Source: Allopusillimonas ginsengisoli
GTDB lineage: Bacteria; Pseudomonadota; Gammaproteobacteria; Burkholderiales; Burkholderiaceae_B
Assembly (NCBI GenBank): GCA_005239165.1
Contig: RAPG01000008.1
Span: 1-64,000 of the forward strand
Length of the DNA: 64,000 nt
Direction: 5' to 3'
Position numbers and translations under genes: made by a program. The number at the start of each line of letters is the position of its first letter. Position 1 is the first letter of the stretch. The notes beneath the pieces were generated by a model. That model ran no database searches, was not told the origin of the DNA, and worked only from the letters and a program-made list of their open reading frames with translations. Positions 45,947-58,294 of the stretch are shown here, one piece after another.

Positions 45947-46315
45947 ATGAAAAGAAAGATTTTGATTGCAGCAGCACTGGTACTGGGCATTTCAGGGGAG
46001 GCGCATGCTGACGGCACAACAAAAATGTGTCACAGCATTGCAGATCTTTCTAAGGCATATGCGGCTGCTGTTCGGGATGCCAAGCCAAAAAGGACTCTGA
46101 CAGAGGGGGTGCTTTATATCTCGGGGATAGAACCAAACAAATATTTGTCTGCAGAAGAGCTGCGCAAAGTGATAACAGATAATATTTTTAACCTCGACAT
46201 ACCCTATAACCGCTACAAGCATGTCCCTGCATCATCCATGGACGCCAGCATATTTGCCGACTGCATGGCTAGTCCGGTGGACTTTGTGCCGCCGTCTTTT
46301 AGGTCACGTAAATAA
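45947..46315 (+). CDS. Small secreted protein of unknown function (Rap/HdeA-like size)
   Basis: This 122-residue protein starts at ATG 45947 with AGGGAG five bases upstream; an in-frame GTG six bases earlier is less well placed. It has a signal peptide (KRKILIAAALVLGISGEAHA). The mature part has two Cys (KMCHSI and FADCMAS) that may pair, and a repeated helical pattern (LSAEELRKVITDNIFNLDI). I do not recognise a domain. It sits between two transposase remnants, so it may have been carried in by a mobile element. Confidence 0.65.
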   Translation: MKRKILIAAALVLGISGEAHADGTTKMCHSIADLSKAYAAAVRDAKPKRTLTEGVLYISGIEPNKYLSAEELRKVITDNIFNLDIPYNRYKHVPASSMDASIFADCMASPVDFVPPSFRSRK

Positions 46316-46336
46316 TATTGAAGTTCAGGCTGAACT

Positions 46337-46645
46337 CTATATTCGTGTCCGCACTGACTGGGTAACAAACTGTGGCGTCATGAGTAGTACCTCATGGCCT
46401 TGCTCTTGAAGTTTACGTGCCCGGTAGTGCGCACTGCCACAGGCCTCCATACCAATCAAACATGGCGGAAGGTTCACAAAAAACGAAGCCATTTGGACAC
46501 GTCTTAGTTGCTTCCGGAGCACAGCCCTTCCTTGTGCATCCACACCGTGAATCTGAAACACATCCTTTGCCAGATCAATACCAGCCGTTGTAATCATGCA
46601 TGATGACGCTCCTCTCCGTTTAAACAGTGGGTTCAACGCTTCCAC
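46337..46645 (-). mobile_element. IS110 family transposase remnant (N-terminal end)
   Basis: The fragment encodes ITTAGIDLAKDVFQIHGVDA, then LIGMEACGSAHYRARKLQEQ and GHEVLLMTPQFV, the DEDD-type N-terminal domain of IS110 transposases. The first catalytic Asp (GIDLAK) and the ME-ACG motif are present. The likely start is ATG 46596 (MITTAGID). The remaining ~200 residues, including the Ser-containing C-terminal domain, are absent, so it cannot be active. Confidence 0.85.
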
Positions 46646-46878
46646 TTTGGCACATTAAATGCCGGTACGGGCGGGAGCGTCCATTCCATTGTTATTGGGG
46701 AAAAGCCAAAAGCCCCAAATTTTTGCACTTGGGCTTAGTCGTGCGAAGGTCATTTCTGTCTCCAGTGAATTACTGAGGGACAGTGGGTTCTAATGAAATC
46801 CAGTTAAATTTAATTCGGACATCGCCAAAAATAAAAGGGCAAAGGCTTAATTAAATCAAGCCTTTGCCTCTGTTTTTC

Positions 46879-48636
<1,758 letters not shown>

Positions 48637-48712
48637 GCAGCCAGGGGCCTTTACCGGCCGCTCTACTGCGAATCGAAAGAGCGGCCTGTCATACCAAGGC
48701 CGTCGCAAAAAA

Positions 48713-48755
48713 AACGCCCCAAAGGTCTAAATGGCAGCTTTGGGGCGTTTTGTTT
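48713..48755. terminator. Bidirectional terminator between argG and argF
   Basis: A perfect 12-bp stem, AACGCCCCAAAG/CTTTGGGGCGTT (48713-48724 and 48738-48749), has an A8 run on its left and TTTTG on its right, so it can stop argG on plus and argF on minus. A second GC-rich hairpin (GGCCGCTCT/AGAGCGGCC) lies just before it, at about 48656-48686. Confidence 0.85.
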
Positions 48756-48873
48756 GTAGGGGGCATGCCGCTCTTGAGCAACTGCTGCGTAATGCAGCCG
48801 TAACCGCCAGGTTGGGGAGCTAAACCGCAGGCGTTTGTTGCCCGCAGTGTCAGCGGCAAAAGCCCGAACCGGT

Positions 48874-49818
48874 TCAGTCTTCGATTTTGCCCAGTAGCAA
48901 AAACTCCATTAAGGCTTTTTGCACATGCAGTCGGTTCTCGGCCTCGTCCCACACCACGCTTTGCGGGCCGTCGATAACATCACCGGTAACCTCTTCACCG
49001 CGGTGGGCAGGCAGGCAATGCATGAAAAGGGCCTTGGGGTCAGCGGCGGCCATCATTTCGGCGTCAACACACCAGTCGGCAAAAGCCTTGCGGCGCTCTT
49101 CGTTTTCGTCTTCATAGCCCATGCTGGTCCAGACGTCAGTGGTGACCAGGTGTGCGCCGCGGCAAGCCTCCATAGGGTCGGAATACTCTTGCAGTACGTC
49201 TGACGACACTTTACCTACGCGTTGTGGATCAAGCTTGTAACCGTTAGGAGCTGAAACGTGAAGGCAGAAGCCCAGCAGCTCGGCAGCCTGCAGCCAGGTG
49301 TACGCCATGTTGTTGGCATCGCCGATCCAGGCAATGGTTTTGCCCTGGATGGGCCCGGCATGCTCTATAAAGGTAAAGATGTCGGCGAGAATCTGGCAGG
49401 GGTGGAATTCGTTGGTAAGGCCATTGATAATGGGTACGCGCGAATGGGCAGCAAAACGCTCAATGCGGCTTTGCTCAAACGTACGGATCATGACCAGATC
49501 AACCATGCGCGAGATGACGCGCGCCGTGTCTTCGATGGGCTCAGAGCGACCCAGTTGCGAATCATTGGTGGTCAGGTGGATGACGGAACCGCCCAGCTGG
49601 TACATGCCCGCTTCGAACGATACCCGTGTGCGTGTGCTGGCTTTCTCGAACACCATGGCCAGATTGCGGTCATGCAGAGTGTGATGCGGCTGATAGCGCT
49701 TGAATTTGTCTTTAATTAGACGGGCGCGGTCCAGCACGTACTGAATCTCTGTGGTGGAAAAATCGCGAAATTGCAGAAAATGCCGCAAGGGGCCAGTGTG
49801 CGATGAGGCGTCCGACAT
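48874..49818 (-). CDS. argF: Ornithine carbamoyltransferase
   Basis: This 314-residue enzyme forms citrulline from ornithine and carbamoyl phosphate. The carbamoyl-phosphate motif FEKASTRTRVSFE, the ornithine-binding HPCQILADIFTF, DVWTSMGYEDE and HCLPAHRGEEVTGDV are intact. It is divergent from the DUF3579 gene and convergent with argG, giving two adjacent steps of arginine synthesis in one place. Confidence 0.97.
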   Translation of the reverse strand: MSDASSHTGPLRHFLQFRDFSTTEIQYVLDRARLIKDKFKRYQPHHTLHDRNLAMVFEKASTRTRVSFEAGMYQLGGSVIHLTTNDSQLGRSEPIEDTARVISRMVDLVMIRTFEQSRIERFAAHSRVPIINGLTNEFHPCQILADIFTFIEHAGPIQGKTIAWIGDANNMAYTWLQAAELLGFCLHVSAPNGYKLDPQRVGKVSSDVLQEYSDPMEACRGAHLVTTDVWTSMGYEDENEERRKAFADWCVDAEMMAAADPKALFMHCLPAHRGEEVTGDVIDGPQSVVWDEAENRLHVQKALMEFLLLGKIED

Positions 49819-50008
49819 AAATTACCCTGAGTAAAAGGCTAATCTTACCCTGTCGCAGCGGTGTTCGGCCAGCATCTGGCGTGGCGATAGATTACAATCC
49901 ACGGCGCGGGGTGTCTGCGGCAGCAGCCAGTAGCCTTGTCTAGTGTGTGCCTGTCGCAGCAAAGCCCCCGGGCGCCTCACAAGGGCGGTTATTTGTTCCT
50001 GGAAGTTT

Positions 50009-50320
50009 ATGACTCAGTGTGTACAGCAGTTGGTGATTCACGGTCTTACCAAAGAGGGCCAGCGTTTTCGCCCGAGCGATTGGGCCGAGCGTCTTGCCGG
50101 CGTAATGTCGCAGTTCAGGCCTGCAGGTTCAACGGGTGGTCACCTGACGTATTCCCCGTATGTCGTGCCAATGCTTGTTGGAGGCGTACGCTGTGTTGTC
50201 GTCGACGCCCGATTGCGCGAACTCGAACCTCTGGCATGGAAGTTTGTGTGCGACTTTGCCACCGATAATCACCTGCAGACTTCCGAGCAGCAACTACAAC
50301 TACAGCCGTCGTCGGTCTGA
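50009..50320 (+). CDS. DUF3579 family protein
   Basis: This 103-residue protein reads QLVIHGLTKEGQRFRPSDWA, then ERLAGVMSQF, YSPYVVPMLVGGVRCVVVDA and RLRELEPLAWKFVCDFATDN, matching DUF3579, a small family essentially confined to Betaproteobacteria. The function is unknown. ATG 50009 (MTQCVQQLVIHG) agrees with the family start; the frame is open 22 codons further upstream. Located next to argF, as often seen in this order. Confidence 0.88.
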   Translation: MTQCVQQLVIHGLTKEGQRFRPSDWAERLAGVMSQFRPAGSTGGHLTYSPYVVPMLVGGVRCVVVDARLRELEPLAWKFVCDFATDNHLQTSEQQLQLQPSSV

Positions 50321-50334
50321 GGTGGTTTTAAGGT

Positions 50335-51294
50335 TTACAGCGTCGGTATTGGCGTAATTACTTTGCCGGTGGCAGCAAACGCGTCTACATTACTGAACAC
50401 CAATTCTGCCATGGCGATGCGGGTTTCAACGGTTGCACTGGCAATGTGGGGTGCCAGAAGTACGTTATCCATGGTTTTGAGAGCGTCGGGCACTTTGGGT
50501 TCATTTTCATAAACATCCAGGCCCGCGCCGCCTAGTACACCTTCTTGCAGAGCCTGCACCAGTGCATCTTCGTCAATAACCGAACCGCGTGAAATATTGA
50601 TGATGATGCCTTTGGGCCCCAGGGCTTTGAGTACTTCGGCATCAATCAGCCCTCGAGTGCTCGGGCCACCAACGGTGGCAATGACCAGAAAGTCTGCCCA
50701 TTCAGCCAAAGCGTGGAGCGAGGGCTCGTAAGTGAGGTTGGTTTCGCTGCGCGGCGTGCGATTATGGTAACGAATATCCATATCAAAACCCGCTGCCCGC
50801 TGGGCGATGGCCATGCCTATGCGGCCCAGGCCCACAATGCCCAGCTTCTTGTGGCTGACTTTTACTCCCAGTGGGAAGCGCTGGTCTGAACCCCACAGGT
50901 TGTCGCGTACGAAGCGATCTGCATGACCAAGGCGTCGGGCAGTAGCGAGCAGCAGGCCGAAGGCATGGTCGGCCACACAGTCATTCAGTACGTCAGGAGT
51001 ATTGCTTACCTGAATGCCCTTTTTCTGCGCGTGCTTTACGTCCAGAGAGTCGTATCCGACCCCAAAGCTACAAATGGCCTTAAGGTTTGGAAACTGGTCA
51101 ATAAGATCGGCAGACGTTGGCTGGGTGGCGCTCGTCACCATGACTTCGACATCAGCGCGCACTTTAGCGATGGTGGCGTCGTGCTCGGGGCCGTTTTTGA
51201 GCTGGACTACGTTGTAATGCTTTGCAAGCTGCGCATCAGTGTCATGGTGGGCAATAGTTACAAGCTGGATAAGTGTTGGTTTTTTATTGGTCAT
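50335..51294 (-). CDS. D-isomer-specific 2-hydroxyacid dehydrogenase (glyoxylate/hydroxypyruvate reductase type)
   Basis: This 319-residue enzyme has the NAD(P)-binding motif LGIVGLGRIGMAIAQRAAGF, the signature IINISRGSVIDEDALVQALQ with catalytic Arg, Glu in GGAGLDVYENEPKVPDALK and His in NVLLAPHIASATVETR. It reduces 2-keto acids such as glyoxylate or hydroxypyruvate; exact substrate and cofactor preference are not determined. It is separated from rpsT upstream by a strong terminator, so has its own promoter. Confidence 0.9.
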   Translation of the reverse strand: MTNKKPTLIQLVTIAHHDTDAQLAKHYNVVQLKNGPEHDATIAKVRADVEVMVTSATQPTSADLIDQFPNLKAICSFGVGYDSLDVKHAQKKGIQVSNTPDVLNDCVADHAFGLLLATARRLGHADRFVRDNLWGSDQRFPLGVKVSHKKLGIVGLGRIGMAIAQRAAGFDMDIRYHNRTPRSETNLTYEPSLHALAEWADFLVIATVGGPSTRGLIDAEVLKALGPKGIIINISRGSVIDEDALVQALQEGVLGGAGLDVYENEPKVPDALKTMDNVLLAPHIASATVETRIAMAELVFSNVDAFAATGKVITPIPTL

Positions 51295-51358
51295 AGTCCG
51301 TTTGCAAGGAATGGGGTTGTCTTCGTAAAAAGACTATACCTTAGCTTGAAATGCATAC

Positions 51359-51392
51359 AAAAAAAACAGGACGTGAGAACGTCCTGTTTTTA
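51359..51392 (-). terminator. rpsT terminator
   Basis: A perfect 13-bp stem, AAAAACAGGACGT/ACGTCCTGTTTTT with a GAGA tetraloop, lies just downstream of rpsT on the minus strand, with an extended A-run on the plus strand giving the U-tract. It separates rpsT from the dehydrogenase gene. Confidence 0.88.
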
Positions 51393-51446
51393 ATCGCCGG
51401 CAACAGGCCAACGAGCAACCATGCCGATCAAACCATTACAGCAATC

Positions 51447-51710
51447 TTAGGCCAGTGCTTTGACTGCAGCAGCAAGACGGCTTTTATGGCGAGCCGCCTT
51501 GTTTTTGTGAATGATGTTTTTGTCGGCAATGCGATCAATGACGCTGGTGGTTTTACGCAACAATTCAGCAGCAGCGTCTTTGTCGCCGGCTTCAACAGCC
51601 TGGCGAACGCGCTTGATCGAAGTGCGCAGCATCGAGCGCAGGCTGGAGTTGTGCTTGTTGCGCTGCACCGATTGGCGCGCGCGCTTGCGGGCTTGGGCGG
51701 TATTGGCCAT
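51447..51710 (-). CDS. rpsT: 30S ribosomal protein S20
   Basis: This 87-residue, highly basic protein reads [60 protein letters not shown] and ends [20 protein letters not shown], the S20 family signature. It binds 16S rRNA in the 30S body. It is divergent in expression from neighbours, and murJ lies 55 nt upstream on the same strand. Confidence 0.97.
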   Translation of the reverse strand: MANTAQARKRARQSVQRNKHNSSLRSMLRTSIKRVRQAVEAGDKDAAAELLRKTTSVIDRIADKNIIHKNKAARHKSRLAAAVKALA

Positions 51711-51765
51711 TTATTTAGGTAATCCGTATTAGTAAGGTTTGTTCGGCAAAGACCGCTATTCTAAA

Positions 51766-53322
51766 TTATTTGGCCCGTCGTGTAAAGTCAACTGGCCTAA
51801 AGCCGCATACAAACAACAGGGCGAAGTATGTGACGAGGCAGGTAACCATTACGCCTGCCAGCCAAAGCACCCTTTGTAGCGGGTGAGCACCGAGTGCAAC
51901 CCAGTTTAGCGTTTGACCGACATACCACAGCAGGCTTGCCAGCCCCGCCAGTGCAGGGACAATGCGCAGGCCAAATCGCAGCCAGCCAGGTTTGGGCACA
52001 TAGATGCCACGGCGACGCAGTAACACGACCAGGAGCAATGCATTGATCATGGCCCCCAGTCCGATGGACAGAGCCAGACCCGCATGCGCAAAGACAGGGA
52101 CGAGAATGACGTTGAACGCTTGGGTGAGCACCAGTACCAATATAGCGATTTTGACTGGGGTGCGTATGTCTTGCTTGGCATAAAAGCCCGGCCCCAGTAT
52201 TTTAATGGCCAGAAGCCCAACCAGTCCGACCGAATATGCCATGACGGCCACGCGTGTCTGCATGACATCATGCCCGCTGAATGCTCCGTAGTTAAACAGC
52301 GTTGCCACCAGCCCGTCAGAGAGCATGGCCAGGCCCAGTGCGGCTGGGAGCCCCAGCAGCAAAACCATGCGCAGGCCCCAGTCTAGCAGTGCGCTATAGC
52401 CGGCATGATCTTGCCGGGCATGGGCGGCGGAGAGTGTAGGCAACAGAACAGTGCCAAGAGCCACCCCCAGCAATGCCGTAGGAAACTCCATCAATCGGTC
52501 TGCAAACGACAGCCAGGTCACACTGCCCGGTGCCAGCCAGGTGGCGATATTAGTATTGATCAGCAGAGAAATCTGTGCAACCGAGACGCCCAAAATGGCG
52601 GGCATCATTTGGCGCAGTATGCGTTGTACGGTGGTGTCTTGCCAGGCCTGACCCACGCGTAGCGAATAGCGCGGCAGTAGTTTTAGTTTGGCCAGGGCTG
52701 ACCACTGCACCACCAGTTGCAGGGTTCCACCTATCATGACGCCGACTGCCAGTGCGTAGATGGGGGTATCAAAATAGCGGGCCAGAAAAACAGCTGCCCC
52801 GATCATAGACAGGTTTAGCAGCACGGGCGTCAGCGCCGGCACGGCAAAGCGACTCCACGTATTGAGCACGCCCGAGGCGAATGCCACCAGTGACATGCAT
52901 AAAATATATGGGAACATCAGCCGCGTCATCCAGACAGCGGCTTCAAACTCTGTATGGCGTTCAGGTGCACGCATGCCACTGGCCATGGCGCTGACCACCC
53001 ACGGGGAGGCCAGCATCCCTAGTGCGGTGACAAGCATCAATGTGACAGTCAGCAGCAAGGCCACACGATCAAGCAGCAGTTGCACGTCGCTGGCACTGCG
53101 GGTACTGCGCGCTTCGCCCAGGATAGGTACAAAGGCCTGCGCAAATGCGCCCTCTGCAAAGAGGCGCCGCAACAGGTTGGGTATGCGGAAGGCTACCCAA
53201 AATGCGTCGGTCAGCGGCCCTGCGCCAAACGTGCTCGCAATGAGTACATCGCGGACCAGGCCGGTTACACGAGAAATTAGCGTAAAGCTACTGACCGTGG
53301 CCGCTGAACGAAGCAAGCTCAT
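51766..53322 (-). CDS. murJ: Lipid II flippase MurJ
   Basis: This 518-residue protein has 14 predicted helices. N-terminal FTLISRVTGLVRDVLIASTF, AFWVAFRIPNLLRRLFAEGA and FAQAFVPILGE are the MurJ/MviN signature with the conserved Arg residues lining the cavity. It flips lipid II across the inner membrane for peptidoglycan synthesis and is expected to be essential. It lies directly upstream of rpsT, a conserved arrangement in Burkholderiales. Confidence 0.96.
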   Translation of the reverse strand: MSLLRSAATVSSFTLISRVTGLVRDVLIASTFGAGPLTDAFWVAFRIPNLLRRLFAEGAFAQAFVPILGEARSTRSASDVQLLLDRVALLLTVTLMLVTALGMLASPWVVSAMASGMRAPERHTEFEAAVWMTRLMFPYILCMSLVAFASGVLNTWSRFAVPALTPVLLNLSMIGAAVFLARYFDTPIYALAVGVMIGGTLQLVVQWSALAKLKLLPRYSLRVGQAWQDTTVQRILRQMMPAILGVSVAQISLLINTNIATWLAPGSVTWLSFADRLMEFPTALLGVALGTVLLPTLSAAHARQDHAGYSALLDWGLRMVLLLGLPAALGLAMLSDGLVATLFNYGAFSGHDVMQTRVAVMAYSVGLVGLLAIKILGPGFYAKQDIRTPVKIAILVLVLTQAFNVILVPVFAHAGLALSIGLGAMINALLLVVLLRRRGIYVPKPGWLRFGLRIVPALAGLASLLWYVGQTLNWVALGAHPLQRVLWLAGVMVTCLVTYFALLFVCGFRPVDFTRRAK

Positions 53323-53334
53323 ATGTAGGTCGGC

Positions 53335-54093
53335 TTATCTCGGCGCCATGCGGATGGCACCATCCAGGCGGATGGTTTCACCATTGAGCATTTCATTGGT
53401 GACGATGCTGTGTACCAGCTTGGCGTAGTCGTCGGGACGACCCAGGCGCGAAGGGAAGGGGACGCTGGCAGCCAGGTTGTCCTGAACTTCCTGTGGCATA
53501 CCAAACAGCATAGGCGTGCCAAAAATGCCCGGAGCGATGGTCATACAGCGGATGCCCAGTTTTGACAGGTCGCGTGCCACAGGCAATGTCATACCCGCAA
53601 CGCCGGCTTTTGACGACGCGTAGGCAGCCTGGCCGATCTGGCCATCAAAAGCGGCAACAGAGGCCGTGTTGATAATGACGCCGCGCTCACCGGTAGCCTC
53701 AGGCGTGTTTTCGCTCATGGCCTGGGCTGCCAGACGCGTCATGTTAAACGTCCCGACCAGGTTGATCATGACTACTTTTTTAAACAAATCTAGCGGGTGA
53801 GGCCCGTTTTTGCCGACGGTACGGGTGGCGGGCGCGACACCGGCGCAATTGACCAGACCGAACAGTGACCCGACCTTCTGCGCGGCGGCGACTACGGCCA
53901 GGCCGTCAGCTTCTTCGGTAACGTCGCAGTGTACAAATGTCTGCCCAAGTTCTGCAGCCAGCTTTTCGCCTGCTTCATCCTGAACGTCGGCGAGCACAAC
54001 GCGCCCGCCGTGTTCGACCAGCATACGGGCAGTGCCAGCGCCCAAACCCGACGCGCCGCCGGTCACAATAAATACTTTATCTTTGATGTCCAT
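53335..54093 (-). CDS. SDR family oxidoreductase (3-hydroxyacyl-CoA dehydrogenase type 2-like)
   Basis: This 252-residue enzyme has the NAD-binding motif [20 protein letters not shown], the acidic residue [11 protein letters not shown] that selects [13 protein letters not shown] and the catalytic S...Y-x3-K ([19 protein letters not shown]). [20 protein letters not shown] resembles 3-hydroxy-2-methylbutyryl-CoA / HSD17B10-type dehydrogenases of fatty acid and isoleucine breakdown. It sits between adk and murJ on the same strand; murJ starts 12 nt after its stop. Confidence 0.88.
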   Translation of the reverse strand: MDIKDKVFIVTGGASGLGAGTARMLVEHGGRVVLADVQDEAGEKLAAELGQTFVHCDVTEEADGLAVVAAAQKVGSLFGLVNCAGVAPATRTVGKNGPHPLDLFKKVVMINLVGTFNMTRLAAQAMSENTPEATGERGVIINTASVAAFDGQIGQAAYASSKAGVAGMTLPVARDLSKLGIRCMTIAPGIFGTPMLFGMPQEVQDNLAASVPFPSRLGRPDDYAKLVHSIVTNEMLNGETIRLDGAIRMAPR

Positions 54094-54269
54094 ATCTGTC
54101 TCTGTAAGCCTCTTATAGGTAGAAAACCATCGTGCTGCCGATAAGATCGGCAGAGCTGGGGCCAGACACTCTTTGGCCGGCCTGCCAGCAAGGTGTTGAA
54201 AATTGAATCGCCTGCGGCAGAGGCCGACCCAAATTGTCGGCCAGGCCTTGCCTGGGGCGGGTCAGTCGT

Positions 54270-54962
<693 letters not shown>

Positions 54963-55024
54963 TTATATGCGGCAGCGCAGCAATTTATGATCGCCTGTCA
55001 CGCTAAACCATGTGGAACATGGCT

Positions 55025-55789
55025 TTATAACCGATTTAAGAAAGCAGCCCGCACCCGTTCGAGGTCTTCGGGCGTGTCAACGCCCGCTGCAGGCGGTGTG
55101 TCAGTAACCTGTACGGCAATGATGTAGCCATTTTCAAGAGCGCGTAGTTGTTCGAGTGCCTCAAAGGTTTCCAGCGGGCCAACTGGCAGCACTGGAAACT
55201 TAGCCAGAAACGATGCCCGGTATGCGTAAAGCCCTATATGGTGCAGGGCAGGCAGGCCTGGGGCGAGTGTACGCTCACCGGACGCCAGAGCATCGCGCGC
55301 CCATGGAACCGGTGCGCGTGAAAAATAAAGTGCACGCCGGTCGCGGCCGCATACGACTTTTACGGCATTTGGGTTGAACAAGGTGTCTGCGTCGGTAATG
55401 GGTGAGGCGCAGGTTGCAATGGCAGCATCTGGCGCATTTTGTAGCAGTTGGGCGACCAGGTCGATTAGCGAGGGATCGATCAGCGGTTCGTCGCCCTGCA
55501 CATTTACAACGATGTCGTCAGGAGCCAGCGCCAGCAGGCTCGCCACTTCTGCCAGGCGATCGGTACCTGTGGCATGGTCACTTCGTGTCAGGATGGTTTC
55601 AATATTGTGTATTTGTGCCGCGGTCATGACACGGTGATCGTCAGTGGCGACAATTACGCGGCTCGCGCCAGACCGCGCAGCCTGCTCGGCGGTTCTTACC
55701 ACCATGGGTTTGCCGCCAATGTCTTTGAGCGGTTTGTCAGGCAGGCGCGTAGATTTTGCGCGAGCAGGAATGACGGCGATAAACGTCAT
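55025..55789 (-). CDS. kdsB: 3-deoxy-manno-octulosonate cytidylyltransferase
   Basis: This 254-residue enzyme activates KDO with CTP for lipopolysaccharide core synthesis. It has [20 protein letters not shown] at the N-terminus (nucleotide-binding), [36 protein letters not shown] and [13 protein letters not shown]. Its ATG overlaps the Trm112 stop by 4 nt, so translation is coupled. It belongs to the envelope operon with lpxK. Confidence 0.97.
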   Translation of the reverse strand: MTFIAVIPARAKSTRLPDKPLKDIGGKPMVVRTAEQAARSGASRVIVATDDHRVMTAAQIHNIETILTRSDHATGTDRLAEVASLLALAPDDIVVNVQGDEPLIDPSLIDLVAQLLQNAPDAAIATCASPITDADTLFNPNAVKVVCGRDRRALYFSRAPVPWARDALASGERTLAPGLPALHHIGLYAYRASFLAKFPVLPVGPLETFEALEQLRALENGYIIAVQVTDTPPAAGVDTPEDLERVRAAFLNRL

Positions 55790-56001
55790 GGTTGCTCGGT
55801 TTTGCCTGCAGACTTCGCGTCACCTGTGGAGGCGGTGTCTGATAGGGATCTCGCCTCGTCAGGCAGCATGACTGGGACGCCATCACGAATGGGGAAGGCC
55901 AGACGTTCGCCCTGACAGATCAATTCTTGTTGGGCGCGTTCATAGCGCAGAGGGCCTTTGCACGTTGGGCAGACCAGAATTTCGAGCAGACGGGATTCCA
56001 T
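55786..56001 (-). CDS. Trm112 family protein (YcaR-like)
   Basis: This 71-residue protein reads [40 protein letters not shown], then MLPDEAR; a CxxC zinc knuckle is visible at the start, the second pair being reduced to one Cys. The C-terminal 20 residues are a low-complexity tail. Trm112-like proteins may activate methyltransferases, but bacterial function is unproven. Conserved between lpxK and kdsB. Confidence 0.93.
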   Translation of the reverse strand: MESRLLEILVCPTCKGPLRYERAQQELICQGERLAFPIRDGVPVMLPDEARSLSDTASTGDAKSAGKTEQP

Positions 56002-56038
56002 GCGTGGCTCCAGTAATCAGGCAGATAAATGTCAAAGT

Positions 56039-57121
56039 TTAATCCCTTGAGGGCGGGGCGGCCATGTTGGCCTTCTTCGGCGCCAGAACGCCGAGGCGCT
56101 GATGCAGCCAGTCAAGCCAGTGTATGTCTGAAAACTCTGGTTCGGCGTGCAGAACCCAGAGGCGGTCATCGGCAAAATTTGCGCACTTTACGGCATCTTT
56201 GGCGGTAATCAGAATGCTGTTGGCAGACATAGCGGTGAAGGGTGAGTGTACATACGCGTCATGGTCGGGCAGTGCCAGTGTCTGGTCCAGGGCCAGACCA
56301 TGATGGCGCAGCATAGAGAAAAACCGTTCTGGCTGACCAATGGCGGCTACTGCGCTGACAGGTATTTGCCCGTATTGGGCGAGCCAGTCGGCCCACTGCA
56401 TTTTCCGCCCGCTGGTCAAATGTGTGACCTGTACCGGTGCCAGACGCATGGTGATCTGCAATGCCGGACCCACAATGACTGGCGGTGCCTCCTGCCCTGA
56501 TGACAGGTTGGTAATAATGACGTCAACCTCAGTGAGACGGCTGGCAGGTTCACGCAATGGCCCGGCCGGAAGTACACGGCCGTTACCTATACCGCGCACA
56601 TCCTGCACCACAATTTCCAGGTCGCGGCCCAACGCCAGGTGTTGCAACCCATCGTCGGCAATGATCACATCGATGTCTGGGTAGGTATGCTCCAGCGCCG
56701 TCAGTGCCAGGGCCCGACGCGGATGAACCGCAATAGGAGCCTGGGTCTGTTGCGCAATAAGGGCGGGTTCATCACCAAATTCATTCGCCTTGAGATCGCC
56801 CTGGCCTGTGAGGGCGTGCGCACCAAGGTGCACCCCATAGCCGCGGCTGACAATACCCGGTTTCCAGCCACGCTGTTGCAGGGCCTGGGCGAGTGCGATT
56901 ACGACGGGTGTTTTGCCGGTGCCGCCAACATACAGATTACCGACGACGATGACGGGCACTCGGCTTTGTTGCACAATTTGCGGATGATGCTGATAACGCT
57001 GTCGTTTGCGAATGATGATTGCCTTCGCTATCCACGAGAACGGTAACAGCAGCGTGCTGACAAGCCCTTTACGCTGCCAGGCTCGCTGGATGGCGGCATG
57101 AAAGCAGGCTTGTATGTTCAC
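56039..57121 (-). CDS. lpxK: Tetraacyldisaccharide 4'-kinase
   Basis: This 360-residue inner-membrane-associated kinase phosphorylates the lipid A precursor. The Walker A is [20 protein letters not shown], and [20 protein letters not shown] contains the DDGLQH catalytic motif; an N-terminal amphipathic helix ([19 protein letters not shown]) docks to the membrane. It overlaps exbD by 4 nt. Confidence 0.96.
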   Translation of the reverse strand: MNIQACFHAAIQRAWQRKGLVSTLLLPFSWIAKAIIIRKRQRYQHHPQIVQQSRVPVIVVGNLYVGGTGKTPVVIALAQALQQRGWKPGIVSRGYGVHLGAHALTGQGDLKANEFGDEPALIAQQTQAPIAVHPRRALALTALEHTYPDIDVIIADDGLQHLALGRDLEIVVQDVRGIGNGRVLPAGPLREPASRLTEVDVIITNLSSGQEAPPVIVGPALQITMRLAPVQVTHLTSGRKMQWADWLAQYGQIPVSAVAAIGQPERFFSMLRHHGLALDQTLALPDHDAYVHSPFTAMSANSILITAKDAVKCANFADDRLWVLHAEPEFSDIHWLDWLHQRLGVLAPKKANMAAPPSRD

Positions 57122-57528
57122 GGCAGGTTCTGTGTTGCGAAGTTGACGCGTGCAATACCGGCCAGACGTGCAGCCTCCATGACGCGCACGACTGAGCCGT
57201 GGCTTGCCAGTGTGTCAGCATTAATGACGAGCACAGCGTTTTCGTTGGTACCCGCAGCGGCGCTTAGTGCGCGTGCGACCTCCTGTGCCGTGGTGGCAGA
57301 GAGTAGTTGACCATTGAGTGCGTAAAGGCCTTCCTGGCTGATAGCCAGCTGCATGGCCTGAGGGTCGGGCGCATCAGCACTGGCCTGAGGCAGATCGAGC
57401 TGCAACTGGCTGAAACGCGTGAACGATGTGGTCGCCGCCAGAAAGATCAAGATGACCAGCAAAACATCAATGAGTGGGATCAGATTGATCTCAGGCTCGT
57501 CGTCATAATGCCGGTGCCGGAAATTCAT
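57118..57528 (-). CDS. exbD: ExbD/TolR family biopolymer transport protein
   Basis: This 136-residue protein has one N-terminal helix (NLIPLIDVLLVILIFLAATT) with the essential Asp in LIDVLLV, and a periplasmic domain (LDLPQASADAP, VLVINADTLASHGSVVRVME). It works with the ExbB protein encoded just upstream (4-nt overlap). TonB is not adjacent, so it may serve TonB or be a Tol-like module. Symbol given for the family. Confidence 0.88.
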   Translation of the reverse strand: MNFRHRHYDDEPEINLIPLIDVLLVILIFLAATTSFTRFSQLQLDLPQASADAPDPQAMQLAISQEGLYALNGQLLSATTAQEVARALSAAAGTNENAVLVINADTLASHGSVVRVMEAARLAGIARVNFATQNLP

Positions 57529-58178
57529 GCCCGCGCTCCGCGGTTGATGATGCGGTTGAGCGCGCTGGCCTCGCGCTCCATGCGATGCAGGTACTGCTCG
57601 ACGCGCGAGCGAAAGTAGCGGTGAAAAACAAGAGCGGGGATGGCAATAATGATGCCAAATGCCGTGTTGTAGAGTGCGATGGAAATTCCGCGTGCCAGCT
57701 GAGACGGGTCACCGCCGGCAGGGGTATAGGAGCCAAAAATCTCGATCATACCGATCACGGTACCAAACAAACCCAGTAACGGCGCCACTACGGCAATGGT
57801 AGACAGGGCTGGCAGGTAGCGATTGAGGCGATAGGCAACGTCTTTGCCGGCATCTTCGGCCGCAGCGACGCGATAGCCATTGGTTTCGTCCCGGTTCATC
57901 AGTACTTCGGCTAACACGTGCCCCAGCGGCGCCTGATCTGAAAGCCGAATCAGTCCTTCTGCACCAAGCTTGCCCTGGCGCAACATGTCGAGAGCCTGTG
58001 CAGGCAGACGGGCAGGAAACACCACGCTGGCGCGCAGTGCCAAAAAGCGTTCGATGATTACTGCCAGGCACAGAACCGAAGTGGTAATCAGCAGCCAGAC
58101 AGGCCAGCCGGCTGCATTAATGATGTCGAGCAAGTTTTTCTCCGCTCTTGTGAAGTGTGTCGGGGTGGTGGCGGGCAT
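57525..58178 (-). CDS. exbB: MotA/TolQ/ExbB proton channel family protein
   Basis: This 217-residue protein has three helices. The conserved channel block is PALSTIAVVAPLLGLFGTVI with GMIEIF, followed by GISIALYNTAFGIIIAIPAL with VFHRYFRSRVE. It conducts protons to energise outer-membrane transport. First gene of the exbB-exbD-lpxK-trm112-kdsB chain, all with 4-nt or short overlaps. Upstream lies the DnaA-box cluster and divergent xseA. Confidence 0.9.
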   Translation of the reverse strand: MPATTPTHFTRAEKNLLDIINAAGWPVWLLITTSVLCLAVIIERFLALRASVVFPARLPAQALDMLRQGKLGAEGLIRLSDQAPLGHVLAEVLMNRDETNGYRVAAAEDAGKDVAYRLNRYLPALSTIAVVAPLLGLFGTVIGMIEIFGSYTPAGGDPSQLARGISIALYNTAFGIIIAIPALVFHRYFRSRVEQYLHRMEREASALNRIINRGARA

Positions 58179-58294
58179 TTTAGCCCTTTCAGTCGCCGTG
58201 CCGACACTATAATCGACTGACAGTAGGTCGTGGAGAATCCTGAATTTCTTGGCAATAATAGGTTAGATTGGCGTGGATCCTAGCTTTCCAGACG

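Noticed and set aside
46660..46740. Inverted repeat AAGCCCCAA/TTGGGCTT as an IS end or terminator
   Set aside because: The stem is imperfect, with no T-run and no matching repeat on the other side of the transposase fragment.
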